A stretch of DNA of 64,000 nt, from assembly GCA_028386065.3 (NCBI GenBank), contig JAKUCV010005759.1, positions 54,587 through 118,586 of the forward strand, given 5' to 3'. Positions within the stretch are counted from its first letter, which is position 1; each line of letters starts with the position of its first letter. A program made the translations under genes and the position numbers. This DNA is from Turnera subulata. Taxonomy: Eukaryota > Streptophyta > Magnoliopsida > Malpighiales > Passifloraceae. The notes below the pieces were generated by a model. That model was not told where the DNA came from. It did no database searches and saw nothing but the letters and a program-made list of their open reading frames with translations. Below are positions 35,301 through 53,001 of this stretch, piece by piece.

Positions 35301-35691
35301 TTTTATATATATATATGACTTGTCTGCTATGATGTTTACTGCTTTCAGTTCCATACATGCTTTTTTGGTAGGTAACTGAGTGATGCTTGCTTGGGTTTCA
35401 ACTGTACTTTCCTCTCTGCTTTTTCTAGATGTATGTCAACTATGTATGTGCTTTTTTTAGTAGCGTTTCATTATTTCTTTGGAATTTAGAATGTGACCCA
35501 AAAATATGAAACACTGCCTCTGCAACTTACACAAATACTTTAATATCAACAAATGGATGGAATCTTTGTTGATTAATTGACCATTATTTTTTATTAGCAA
35601 TTATTTCTTCCGTGCAAGAAATGAGATGTAATGAATTTAATTATCAGTAATTAGAACTTTGTCAACTCTTTGGAAAACAAAAAAAAAATTT

Positions 35692-35830
35692 GTGGTAAGC
35701 TATTTGGTTCCGCTTACGTGAGGTCTCAGGTTTGAACTTTCGTATACGTAAAAAAAAACTTCACTAGGAGACTTACCCACCATAATCAGGTGCGCAACCA
35801 GAATGAGATTCAAATTAGTTAGGAAAAAGC
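35692..35830 (+). mobile_element. SINE-like fragment
   Basis: The sequence GTGAGGTCTCAGGTTTGAAC at 35718-35737 includes a polymerase III box B-like GGTTTGAAC. It is followed by an A-run and CTTACCCACCATAATCAGGT, an arrangement seen in plant tRNA-derived SINEs. Box A is weak and ends are unclear. Confidence 0.35.
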
Positions 35831-36439
35831 TGTGGATAAAAGAATTAAAAAAATTGTGAAATTTTAAACATATTGTAGAAGGATTTCTGTGTATGCAAAT
35901 GCACGTAATAAGTTTTGAAAATACATTATATACATACAAAGTGAGAAAATTACTAGCAAAGACAACAGGTTTAGCAAATTATTGTCGTCAAATGTTTTCC
36001 AAATTATTTTTTTTGGGGGGTTTCTCAGACGCCGTGATTGTACGTGAAGTAATCAAGTAACTAAAGTACAAGAATGTGACGAATAAATTTTCAACCCAAA
36101 AAAGAAGAAGAAATAAAAGAACAAAAGAAGAGCATTGACCGAAGGAGGATGGTTGGGTTTGTGTCCTACCAGAAAAGGTGGAAGCCTCGTGTCCTCAATT
36201 TTATCATTTTCTTCCTTAGAACAGACAGAGAAAACGACCTTTGCGTAAATATAAATGAAAAAAAGAAAATATTTATGATACCCTCCCAAACACACCTCAC
36301 TTATATTTATGATTTATTTATCACATATACATCCCCTTTCTCTGATGAGATGCCACTGTGTCTCTTCCCAGGTTACACTCGAGAAAAAAAGAACCAAAAA
36401 AAATTAAAAAAGATGACCAAAATCGATGACTTTCACTCT

Positions 36440-37139
36440 TAATTTTCCCCCAAATTCAGGCTCACTAGGGTTCCGTATCCACCACAGTAAGCAATTCTCT
36501 CTGTTCTCTCCTCAAAATCTCTCCTTTCTCTCTGTTTCGATCCTTTTTTTTTTGCTGCGGGTTTATAATTCACTCCATTCTCTTATGTCCTGAGCTGTAA
36601 AGTTCTGATTTTATTTGGTGGGAAATTTGAAATTTTTGGATTTTGCGTTTTGAGATTGAGACGATACTAAGCTAAACTTTTGGTTTTGGACTTACTAGTA
36701 GTTTTTCATTGTGACATTTAATGATGTGGCGGTTTGAACAGAGTATGGAGTGCAGTTTGTAATTTCCAGATGGGAAATTGAGCTAAAAATTGGATGTGTT
36801 TAGGTTCAGTTAAACGGGGTTTCTGTATTTGGAGTTGAGTGGTATTGAATTTGGTAATCGAAATAACAAGTTTGCATTTAATTCGAATTCTTTCGCTTGC
36901 TGGAAATTGGAAGAGTGTTATGTTTCGTTGGATGGTGAGATTGTTCGATTCTTTGGTGTTATGTGATTTGCTTGGGAATCAAACATATGTTGCTGCTATT
37001 TTTGGAATTCGTTTCCTGTTACTGTTGTTGAACGCGTACTACAGAGATACCTGAAATCTCCCTTTGTTCTGGTTCCTTGGCTACAGTTGCTGACTTTGCT
37101 TATGGTTATGTTTCCTTCTTTAGGAGGAAGTTGTGCAGA
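36440..37139 (+). other. NF-YA 5' untranslated region with probable intron
   Basis: CT-rich leader (36495-36540) follows a candidate donor, CACA|GTAAGC, at 36487. A candidate acceptor, CTTCTTTAG, at 37123 precedes GAGGAAGTTGTGCAGA and the start codon. A 5'UTR intron of about 640 bp is common in plant NF-YA genes. The transcription start is not determined. Confidence 0.5.
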
Positions 37140-40100
37140 ATGCCTGCAAAACCTGGAAACGGTGATAATCAGTTAGCACAAAGTGTGTTGCAATCATCTA
37201 TCTACTCCCAACCTTGGTGGCGTGGAGTTGGGAACAATCCCTCCTTTGGCGAAAGTACATCTAAATCATCTTCAGTGCCACGATCGGATAGTTCTTTTGG
37301 AAATGGAGCTATCCAGGCACCAGCTAGTCCTGGCTTAGATACTGGAGCTAACTTCAGCAAAGACGCCCAGATGGGTGGAGCATCCCAATCTGGTACTTAT
37401 CCTTTAAAATAATGTTTCTTATGGACTGTTTAAACTGTTGCTTAAAATCTCATGTCATATGTCATATGTGTTGGTATCTGAAAAGAACTTCTGTTACAAT
37501 GAAATTGATCGACTTGTTTACATTTTTGGTTCCACGAGCCGTGAGGAAAAAAAAAAAAAACTTTTTGTGGTTTTGAGATCTTTCAACATAATGTTCCTGT
37601 GTTTTTAACTTCAGTTTCTTCTACTTTTATGATGTTTTCACTTTTCCTACTATTTATTTTTTGTTTGATTTTCGTTTTTCCTCTTCTTTTTCTTCAGCTT
37701 TTGTATTGTGATGAAGAGTTTAGGAAAATTTTGGGGTAGAGGGCAAGATCCCATGAAAAGAAAGGAAAAGCAGACTGTCAATATATCATGAGGAAAATCT
37801 ATACGCCATTAGGACAGAAAAAAGTATCTACGCAACGATTATCCTCTCATTTATTATCGGCTTATATGCATTTTCGTTTAGACCAATTAGCCTCTGGGTG
37901 TTCGACTGCCCAAAATGATTGAAGATCTCCTGATCATGGATAAGTCAAACACTTAAGTAATATACCAATATTGGTTGATGTGTAACAGATTTCCTTGGTG
38001 GTTTTCTGTACTTTAGATCAAACCTTTGTACTTATCCTCAGCATAAGGAAATTTTGCACAATCATCATGTATCTCTTTGGCATTACATTTGCTTTTCCTG
38101 AATAATTGTTCTATACAATTTAGAAATCTGATTTGAAATCTTGAGAAGTGTGGTTTCATTAACTTTTTCCAGTTAGATTGTGGAATATAGACTCAGTTTT
38201 TGCTCTAAGACTAAACTATGTCTACTAGTTTACTTAGGTCCTAACTGCTTTAAACTCTAAAGATGGGAACATAAACTCAAGAATTACAGTTTAGAAGGTT
38301 GTTTATGATGTGTTTTCTTCAATAATGTCATCAATGGCAATTCATGAGAATAAATTCATCTACATTAGAACTGGAACATGCGTTTATTCTTTTCTCATCT
38401 GCACCATGACTTCACCAATTATTTTGTTCTCAGCTTGGAGCAGTCTGCTAGCCTTCCTGAACCCCTGCAATTCCAGTATTCTGATAGGTTGCGTGAATCT
38501 CCCATCGTCTGCATCCAGTTCCGAAAACAGAAGAAAGGGGTCAAATCTTAGCAACAGTCTTGAAATCCTACTACCAATGATGATTTAAACTGATCTATAT
38601 GTTACCGCTATCTAGTTATTGAAGTAGACACGATTAATGTACTGTGTTTTATCACCAATCCTTGATTCCTTTAACCTCTAAATAGAACTTCATTTTTCGC
38701 CCGTTTCTGATTGCATAGATATCTGTTGCAAGAATCTAGATAGATATGCAATATGTTCATCCTATCACTTTTTTGTGAACCAGAGATACCTACTAAAGTA
38801 GGATACTAATGACATGTCTTATCTGGAGCAGATGGAAGTAATGGACAGGAAAACCATCTCAAACATGTTGAATCCTCAGCAGCTGTGTTGACTGGTGGAA
38901 ACCTTGAACCAAATTCACAAATGGAACTGGTCGGCCATTCAATTGTAACATCTCTCTTTGTCTCTCTCGCTCTAGTTGTGTGTGCTTCTAGTGTCTGTGC
39001 ATTCCCAATAAAATGCTACTCTGCTGCTGCAATGCAGCCAGACTTGTCTCTCTGTGGGACTCTGGCTAGGCTGCTTCTTTAATTGTGTGGAATTCTGATT
39101 TGTCTCAAATCTCTCAGGTTCTGACACCTTCTAATCCATATATGGATCCACAATATGCTGGGATGTTTACTTCTTATGGGCCACCAGCTATGGTATGCAT
39201 ATCAATTGTCTTGCTTTTATACTAGATTTAAGTGCACAAAAGACAGTTGCATGCACTTGAAAAGAGAAATTTGAATCTTGTATCGTCTAGCCTGCACCGT
39301 AGTGGTGGATATCTATAATCTACAAGTTTTACATGCCTTATCCTTTGTATGTGACGGCTACTTATTTTAGGAGACTTAACTGTTTGATTAAATGAATGGA
39401 GTCTAAGAGGGGTTACATTTTCCCATTTCAAATCCTTGCAGAATATCTTGACCCAATGAAGGATTAGAACTGTATTTTTATAGTGCAGCTATCGAGGAGT
39501 TGTTGAATTGCCTTTTGCATTTGTCAAGTAGTAAATCCAGCATACCAATGGGCTTGTAGCGCATTGGTACTCTTGTCAAAGCAAGAGGGGTGAGGTCTCG
39601 GGTTTGAGTCCCACCTTTATCGACTGGTATCAAAAAAAAGTTGTAAAGCCCACTTTAAGCGGTACAAATTTAGTTTTCTTTTGTTTTTGTTCAACCTCTG
39701 ACTGGCTGATGAAAGTTCCAACTTTCATAGCACACCCATTCTGATTGAATTCTGTGAATATGTTCTCTTTTCCAATTGTCGGTAGGCCCAAATGTGTTTG
39801 GTTTCATTTCTGACAACTTTAAGAAAGATGATTTAATAGACCATTGGAGTTCTTATTATTTTTATAAAGTTGAAAGGTTTCTGATAACTTCAGTATTAGG
39901 TGCCTCCCCAGTTATATGGAATGCATCATGCTAGGATGCCTTTGCCCCTTGAAATGGAAGAAGAGCCTGTGTATGTAAATGCAAAGCAGTTTCATGGCAT
40001 TATGAGGAGAAGGCAGGCACGTGCGAAAGCTGAGCTTGAAAAGAAAGCAATAAAAGTTAGAAAGGTAAGATTAATGTGTCACTCTTCAGTAACCTTTTGA

Positions 40101-41314
40101 ATTTCCTTGGATATAATGTTTGGCCAGTTATGATGCTGCCTTAATCTTTTGGACTTTGGGGCTACCTTGTTGTAACCATGTATCGTGCCCTTACCTTTGA
40201 AACTAAGTAGATTATCGCCAGATACTCTCCTTGCCATTTTGCAGAGGTTTTATAAGGTTTCTTCCTCTTCAAGATTACCTGAATCTTGATTTTCCTGATT
40301 CTTTTCTTGGATTATTATTCTCATTAATTGCTTAATTGCTTTATAGTTGTTAAACATGCATGAAACCTTAGCTGTGGTAGTTTTGAATCCGCAGTTTGAA
40401 AATTAGATGGTTGCACTCGTTCACCTTATTTTGGTTACTTGATCTGTGAAAGTTTCATCTGACAAGAGACTAGATGTTTTTTACTCCGTATTTAGGGAAA
40501 AAGTTAGTTGCTAGCATGTATGTGGTAGTAAAACTAGACCAGGTTCTTATATGTTAGAAGTGGAAGAAGATATTATGTAATCAAGGCATTTGATGGATAT
40601 AACAAATCTACCCTTGAGGTTGCCTAAAAATGGAAATTCATTTGTCATTCAGAATTTGATCGCCAGCTCATGTAAGTTTTAAATAAAGAAGTTCAATGAC
40701 ATTAGATTGAAACATACCAAGTGTAAAATGGTAATTTAGGTTGTTGAGTGCTTTATAAGTGCTCTCTTCTAGATGCTCAATATTAGTTTCCTGAATTATT
40801 AAAGTTCTAGGGAAATTTACATGCCCTTGTTCACATTGTTATTTGCTCGGTTCTTGCATTGTAGATAAAAATATCAATTCATAATGAGTTGTTAGTCTCT
40901 TTTTCTACGGCCATATCTATCATTGATATGAGTTCTTATTTTCTTTTTCTACAGCCTTATCTTCATGAATCTCGGCACCAGCATGCTATGAGAAGGGCAA
41001 GGGGTTGTGGTGGACGTTTCCTTAACACGAAGAATCAAGATAATAATGCTGACAAGCAAAACTCACATAATAACGTGAATTCAAATCAGAGCTCCAGCTT
41101 GTCAGGAGGTACTCGAGATGTGCATCCCTCTGTTAGCAGGAAAGAAGGAAGTGGCTCCATGGTTCAAGACATGCAAGGATGCACTTCATCAAGTGGTAAT
41201 GGCAATGTTCATGGACAGTCTTCTCCAATCTATCATCCGCAGTCAGATGATGGCAAGTTCTTGGGTCAGCGCAAGGAAAGCACACGTGGGAATGGTGCCA
41301 TCCCTAGTTGTTAG
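37140..41314 (+). CDS. NF-YA: Nuclear transcription factor Y subunit A (NF-YA), 321 aa, five coding exons
   Basis: NF-YA is the sequence-specific subunit of the CCAAT-binding NF-Y complex; it joins an NF-YB/NF-YC histone-fold dimer in the nucleus. Exons: 37140-37392, 38832-38944, 39118-39192, 39900-40064, 40955-41314. All introns are GT-AG and the phases join without a break. Residues 1-147 are a Ser/Gln/Asn-rich activation region that includes the plant-conserved [20 protein letters not shown]. Residues 169-192 form the subunit-interaction helix ([20 protein letters not shown]). Residues 199-228 form the DNA-binding part (VRK, then [26 protein letters not shown]). Position 178 is Phe where most plant copies have Tyr. 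The C-terminus is Asn/Ser-rich. The pattern around HSIV and [10 protein letters not shown] resembles the NF-YA1/9 or 7-like plant groups, which I cannot separate here. Confidence 0.93.
39543..39650 (+). mobile_element. tRNA-derived SINE in NF-YA intron 3
   Basis: ATGGGCTTGTAGCGCATTGG (39548 onward) resembles a polymerase III box A, and GGGTTTGAGTCCC (39600-39612) matches box B. The body ends in CAAAAAAAAG. Length and layout fit a short plant SINE. Target duplications were not clear. Confidence 0.6.
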
Positions 41315-41740
41315 GCCCACCTTGGGCCATGGGGTTCCCCTCCGGCATTGCTCCATAGGTTGGATTGTTACTTCTTGTTTTCAGTCATTTTCAGGTTTCT
41401 GATCACCTATTATAATATCTTACAGGAGGCTTCTCTATTGCAGGCAAAGCTGGAGGTAATGAGCCTTGTTCAACTTGGGGAAAAAACCTTTCCATGTTTG
41501 CGTTTCTCGGGCAATTCATTCTTGGCTTTGTATACTTGTTGTGTTCCATATGGGTGAGATACAGAGGATACAGGATGGAAATCATGCTTATCTTCAATCT
41601 GGACAACTGCCTCCGTTTGGCCTCAGAAAAACAATCTTATGTAAAAATAACAAAAAACTTTTGTACCAATCCACTAGGAAATAGTTGCAAATGCAGTGAT
41701 TCTGAGGGAATCTTCATTTGCTTGTTGTAAATTAATGTGA
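41315..41740 (+). other. NF-YA 3' region
   Basis: Follows the TAG at 41312-41314. A possible 3'UTR intron could end at ATCTTACAG near 41427, just upstream of the miR169-like site. The transcript probably ends near 41740, in an AT-rich stretch; the exact polyadenylation site is not determined. Confidence 0.45.
41508..41528 (+). promoter_or_regulatory. miR169 target-like site in the NF-YA 3'UTR
   Basis: The 3'UTR contains GGGCAATTCATTCTTGGCT, which pairs with miR169 (core GCCAAGGATGACTTGCC) with only a few mismatches or G:U pairs. Plant NF-YA transcripts are classic miR169 targets, with the site in the 3'UTR. Here it lies about 195 bases after the stop codon, so post-transcriptional repression by miR169 is expected. 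Confidence 0.85.
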
Positions 41741-42235
41741 ATACTCACTTTGTATGTGACGGGAGGGTTTGCCTCTTCTACCTAGACAGCCTTACTATCT
41801 GAAGAAGATTTGGAAGGTTTGCTTTTCTGTTTCTGAAAGGTGTGCCTGTTGGTTTATGGGTGTCCCCTCCATATGCAGGTGGTAGAACATCTTTTGTCTT
41901 CATGGGTTATCCAGCCACAAATTGAATGTCACGAAATTGTTAAGACCAAATATTGGCAATGTTCGAATTGGAGGGATCATAAATTAAATTCTTTTTGTAT
42001 TTTAATGCACATAAAAATGTTGATAATGTGCATGCACCTCTTTTATTTTTTCCGTTTTTTGGTCAGAGCTTGCATGCACACTTTAACTAGGAAAAAATGC
42101 CCGGAAAATTCAGAGACAACAACGAAGACAATAATTGCCTTGTGCCTTTCACAAATTTTATGGTGCTCTGCTCACCGCGCATAATCAATTAGGATTTTTA
42201 AAATGAGGGCAAAATTTTATATGGGTTCGATTTAT

Positions 42236-42540
42236 AGTCATTGAGGCTTTTATTGTATCGTTTAGGTTATATAGGAATTTTTTAACCCAAGAATTAAGAA
42301 CTAGAAGTTCTTCCTTACCGAGAATATAATAACCCCTTAAAATAACGAAACATATTAGACTTGTGAGAAGTTCAAAATTCTATGGATAAGTTCCTCACAT
42401 CTTGATTAATTCTATCATTTCTTTCTGGATTTCGGTAGGAAACTTTTGTAAATGTGGTTCCGGATATTCCTTTATCATTTCGTTCACAAATAGGAGTTCT
42501 TCTAATTCTGCGTACTTCGCTATAAGACTTATTTATTTCA
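42236..42540 (-). pseudogene. cemA: Nuclear copy of plastid cemA fragment (NUPT)
   Basis: The minus strand encodes [55 protein letters not shown] and [18 protein letters not shown] in one frame. These match the middle of the chloroplast envelope protein CemA (ycf10). TGA and TAG codons and poor alignment between MIELIKM and SLICFVIL show decay. CemA works in the plastid inner envelope; this copy is in nuclear DNA between two nuclear genes and cannot be functional. Sequence on the 42540-42960 side may be further plastid DNA but I could not confirm it. Confidence 0.8.
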
Positions 42541-42960
42541 ATTGAACTTGGGCAATTCTCTCTCTATTGTCAAATTTCACTTTTTGAATCCATCAACAAT
42601 TTTTTGATTCTAATAGAATCGAATTCGACCCCATCTACATACTTAAAAAGTGAGTGTAGGAGTAAAGACTATAATGTGGAGAGCGCCGGATCCTAGGAGA
42701 TATTCTTCTATTTATCTTGTCTTTAAGAGTCTTTGACACAAGAAGAGGATGGAACAAATTCCTTTTGTTGTGTCTAAATAATAATGATTTGTGATATCGT
42801 CCGTCAAACATTTAGATTCTTAGTTTTGTTTTTTTTTTTTATCATAATCTATCTTTTTTCTTTTTCTAAGTATAATTAAAGTTGAAGGGCAAACAAAAAA
42901 AAAAGAAAAATTTTTTGAGCAAAGCAAAAAAAACTTCGTCAATCAACTTTTACTAGGTAA

Positions 42961-44131
42961 GAAGAGATTGATTATGATTTTACTAATTCGTGTCTTTGGG
43001 ATTGCGCCTCTACGCATTTTGTGTGAAACGTCACAACCTTCTGTCGTGCTGGACTCCATGTGGCCTGGAAAACCAGCATCCGGGGCCAGCCCGCCCAGAA
43101 GCCCAACTACTTGAAAACCCAAACATTAGCGGGGACCTGGTTGCAAGCCCTGGCCTCATTAAATTTAACATTGCAACGTCGTCGGTTCCTTATTCACATC
43201 ACAGGGTTTATATTTCACTCATCACAGAGTTTATATTACACTCTTACACTACTACAAAGCGCCGCCGCCAGCAGTTCTACTTCTATCCTCTCTCTCTCCC
43301 CCTGTCTATCTCGCTCTTTGTCCTCTTGATTTTACCTGTATAGAGTTTAAATTTCTGACGAACGGGTTTAGTTTGTCTACTTAGTTGGTGAATGATGTCC
43401 CGGTGACGATTGTTTTAGTAATCCGAAATGTGCATGAAACAGCTGGAAGAGGGAAGAGAACCGGTGCTCCCTCTTACTTACACTTTGGAGAGGTTGAGGA
43501 ACCCTTTTCTGTCCTTCATGGGCTTCATGCACCAGGTGGATTCTAAGCGAAATTCTGAGGGATCTCTAATCAAATGTTATGTGGAAGCTTTTGTTCTGTC
43601 TAATTGCTTTGGCTTTTTTCTCAGTTCACTTGCTTAGTTTTGTTTGTATGTAATGCCATGTGCTTTGTGTGCGTCTGATATGATATCTGATGGTAAAAGG
43701 CGCATTGATGAGTTCTAACCGATCACGTTTAAAGCTCGCTCTCGGAGAGAAGAGTTAAACCAAAAGAGCCGCACGAGGGACCACCGGACTTCGTGTTTGC
43801 TTTTTGATGGGTTTGCTTCTGTTGACGTACGCGGGGAAAACGCAAGGGATTGCAGCGTTTGCTTCTGTATTGATTCTCTTTTTTTTTTCCTCCTTTATCG
43901 TCTAATTTATGCTTGATAGAGGTATTATATCAAAGGTTTTCTGGTAATCAAGCGGATGGAGAACATTAGCAACAATAAGGAGGGTAACTAATAACATAAA
44001 GAAAAAATGTGTATATCAATCAAATACATATAACATATATGCTTCTTCTCTATTTCGCATCCTCTTGTGTGTTTGACATGCAACACAAAGTTTCTGCTTG
44101 AATACGTCCATAAGATTTTCGTTTTCTGCAT
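42961..44131 (+). other. Intergenic sequence between NF-YA and CCD1 with an unrecognised ORF
   Basis: A 5'-leader-like CT-rich stretch (43285-43330) is followed by a 69-codon frame (43428-43637: MCMKQLEEGREPVLPLTYTL, RLRNPFLSFMGFMHQ). A candidate splice donor, CACCAG|GTGGATT, lies near 43532. No domain is recognised. It could be a small or noncoding transcript, or a remnant of a lost gene. The part nearest 44131 is likely CCD1 3'UTR. Confidence 0.25.
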
Positions 44132-50653
<6,522 letters not shown>

Positions 50654-51340
50654 TTTTCTTCTTTTTATATAATTCTTTTTTTTTTTTCTGTTGTTGTTTT
50701 CTTTGGTTTGCTTCTGCGTACGGTTAGTTTCTCTCTCGTATGTGCGTTTCGGGGGGGTGCTTAATAAATTTGTATCGCCTCGCTCGCTCTGTTTTATTAG
50801 GCAGGAGGAGGACCGACCGCAGGAGCTAGTGAGTGGGGGGGCTGGTTGGTGTTTGTTTGTGATGGATCGAATATTATGGCTTTATGTTGGTTACGTCCTG
50901 CCACGTGCCCGTGTTTCGGAGGTGGGCGTGAGATGACAAAAATCATTTCTAAATAATCTCCACCATTTTCATTTTTTATTGTGTTGTGTAGTTGGTGTAG
51001 TGTCGTGGGATAAGGAGATTCATTGGACGGCAGTGGAGAGAAGTGAGTGTCACATATATGCTTTCGTATTTTTCCCCCTTTTGTTTTTTTTTTTTTTTGT
51101 GAATGTCGTCCCATTTATTTATATCATTACTGCACGCACATCCAATCTAACTACAGGAGAAAACCCGTCGGCAACTGACAAATACCAAAATCAGCGGCTT
51201 TCTAGCATTCTTAAGCTAGTAGGTCTCCCGCTCTATTGGCTTTCTCTGCTTACAGCAAAAACATAAGCCTCGTCTCAAAATTGCAAGTAACACTTGTATG
51301 GTGGACACGATATCTTAGTAATTTTTATTGCCGAGGCCAA
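50654..51340 (-). promoter_or_regulatory. CCD1 upstream region with a G-box
   Basis: The sequence CCACGTGCC contains a CACGTG core at 50902-50907, about 250 bases upstream of the CCD1 start codon. G-boxes bind bZIP and bHLH factors and often mediate light or ABA responses; whether this one is used is not known. CCD1 leader sequence lies directly upstream of the ATG and is T-rich on the plus strand. No gene is recognised between here and the hAT element. Confidence 0.45.
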
Positions 51341-51348
51341 GTTGACAG

Positions 51349-52125
51349 CTATGAAGCACGGGTACTTCACTTGGGTGCCGTTTCCCGTACCTGGTACGTA
51401 TCTGGTACGGGTACGCGTGAAAAACGGCAAAAAAACGTCTCTGGGAGTCCCAGAAACGCGAAAACAGGGGAGGTACGTGAGGGGTACGGGTGGGTACGTG
51501 AGGGGTACGCTCGAGGTACGGGGAGGTACGCTCGAGGTACGGGAGGTACTGTCCAGCAGCTTAAATTAGAAAAAAAAACCCTCACTCACAACTTATCTTA
51601 TCTCTACGAACCTCACTTCTCCTCTCTCACTTCTCTCACTTCTCACCGGCGACGGCTCTCCCTCTCTCACAGTCACAGTGACCGGCACCGTCCTCAGTCC
51701 TCACCTTCTCACCGGCGACGCGACGTCGCGACCAGCCCCTGCATCCCCTTTCCTTCGCGCGAGGACCCGACAAGCCACCACCACAGCCGCGGCCGCCACG
51801 GGTCTCGCCCCACGTCCCCACCGCCGCCTCGCTCTGCCTGCAGCCGCCTTCGTCCTCCTCGCGCCGCGCCAGCGACTTCTCTCAGGTAAGCTCTGATTGT
51901 TTTGTTGATTTTTGGGTTTTTGGATATGTTATGTGAAAGTTTTGTTGGTTTTGTTGTGGTAGATTTGTAAAAAGCGATGGCTTCTGGTGAAGGGAGTAGT
52001 AGTGGTGCTAGTGTTTTTTTGCCGTTTTTTTGCCGTACCCGTTTTTGGGATTTTTGGAAATTGCCGTTTTCCGTACCCGTACCCGTACCCGTTTGAGTAC
52101 CCGTACCCGTTTGGGTGCTACTTAG
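51349..52125 (+). mobile_element. Non-autonomous hAT element keeping a 5' leader, intron and start codon
   Basis: Identical 8-base flanks, GTTGACAG, lie at 51341-51348 and 52126-52133. The ends are CTATGAAGCACGGGTAC and, reverse-complemented, CTAAGTAGCACCCAAACGGG. Both subterminal zones are packed with GGTACG/GGGTAC words in opposite orientation (51360-51550 and 52030-52115). The interior looks like a gene start: a CT-rich leader (51580-51890), an intron-like stretch from CAGGTAAGC (51889), and an ATG at 51977 reading MASGEGSSSGAS. The frame then runs straight into the right subterminal repeats. It is best explained as an internal-deletion derivative of an autonomous element. The Arg-rich ORF across it is an artefact. 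Confidence 0.8.
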
Positions 52126-52169
52126 GTTGACAGTATCGGTTTCAAATATAGCTCTCCCAGAACCAAGGT

Positions 52170-52790
52170 GAGAGGTAGGGATGGCAAAAATCCCCACAGT
52201 CACGGGGATCTGCACCGTTGGGACGGGGATGGGGACGATTATTGACCCGTGAGGATAGGATAGGAAGGATTTTCAACCCGAGACTAATTTGGGGATGGGG
52301 ATGGAGATGGGATCAAAATACCTGCCCCGCGGAGACCCGCAAAAATATAAAATAATAATTTTATCCTAATTACTCCATATACAAATATATATATTTCAAG
52401 TCTGGGTTTTTAACCTTTTTGTTTAAATATAAAACAAAAAAATAAAAAGATAATATAATATAGACCAAAAGTTCACTTTATTTTACTTATTTTATTATAT
52501 TTTCCTTTATCACGATGGTTGGATTTGAATCTTTTGGTAGTAATATGTAGTATTATATAGTAATATATATTTTGTATTGACACTAACATTAATATGTATT
52601 TTGTAATTGTTTGGAACTAAATCTCAAGTCTTCAAGTGATGAAAATTGTAAATATTTAAAATGAATAATTTGAGTTGTGGGGACTTGTGGGGATTGCGAA
52701 GAGCGGGGATGGGGACCAAATTCCCTCAGCTGCGGAGAATGCGGATGGGGATGGGAGACTTTTGGGTCGCGAGGATGCGGAAAAGAAAAT
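52170..52790. repeat. Second hAT-like repeat rich in GGGGATGGGG words
   Basis: Begins TAGGGATGGCAAAAATCCCC, a start seen in several plant hAT MITE families. GGGGATGGGGA words occur at both the left (52200-52310) and right (52675-52760) sides of an AT-rich centre. A matching inverted right terminus and target duplication were not found, so it may be truncated. Confidence 0.45.
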
Positions 52791-52904
52791 GAGATAGGAG
52801 AGATCGAACCTGTAATCTACCGAGGGGCCATAACACAATTTTGCCACTAAGCCATCCATTATGGGATTGTCATAGTATTACAAAACACTAACTATTACTA
52901 ACTT

Positions 52905-52960
52905 AAGGGGGGCCATGGCCCCTGTTGGCCCCCCTAAATCTGCCTCTGGTTCTATCCCTC
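52905..52960 (-). mobile_element. One terminus of a hAT-like element
   Basis: The reverse complement, CAGAGGCAGATTTAGGGGGG, followed by GGGGCCATGGCCCCCC, resembles the left end of the element at 1941-2178. The matching second end is not found nearby. Confidence 0.4.
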
Positions 52961-53001
52961 CTTCCTTCTTATAACTATAAGTTTTTCGTATTTTAATTTC
53001 T

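Larger units (their letters stand above)
32127..36440. other. Intergenic region upstream of the NF-YA gene
   Basis: About 4.3 kb of AT-rich sequence with no convincing protein-coding gene. It contains a two-copy 42-bp tandem duplication (32307-32390), homopolymer T/A runs and a SINE-like stretch near 35692-35830. The last kilobase presumably includes the NF-YA promoter. Several 60-80 codon frames here lack domains and look random. Confidence 0.5.

Noticed and set aside
51236..51889. 217-codon Arg/Ser/Pro-rich ORF
   Set aside because: Begins outside the hAT element and runs across its terminus, subterminal repeats and GC-rich leader; no family resemblance.
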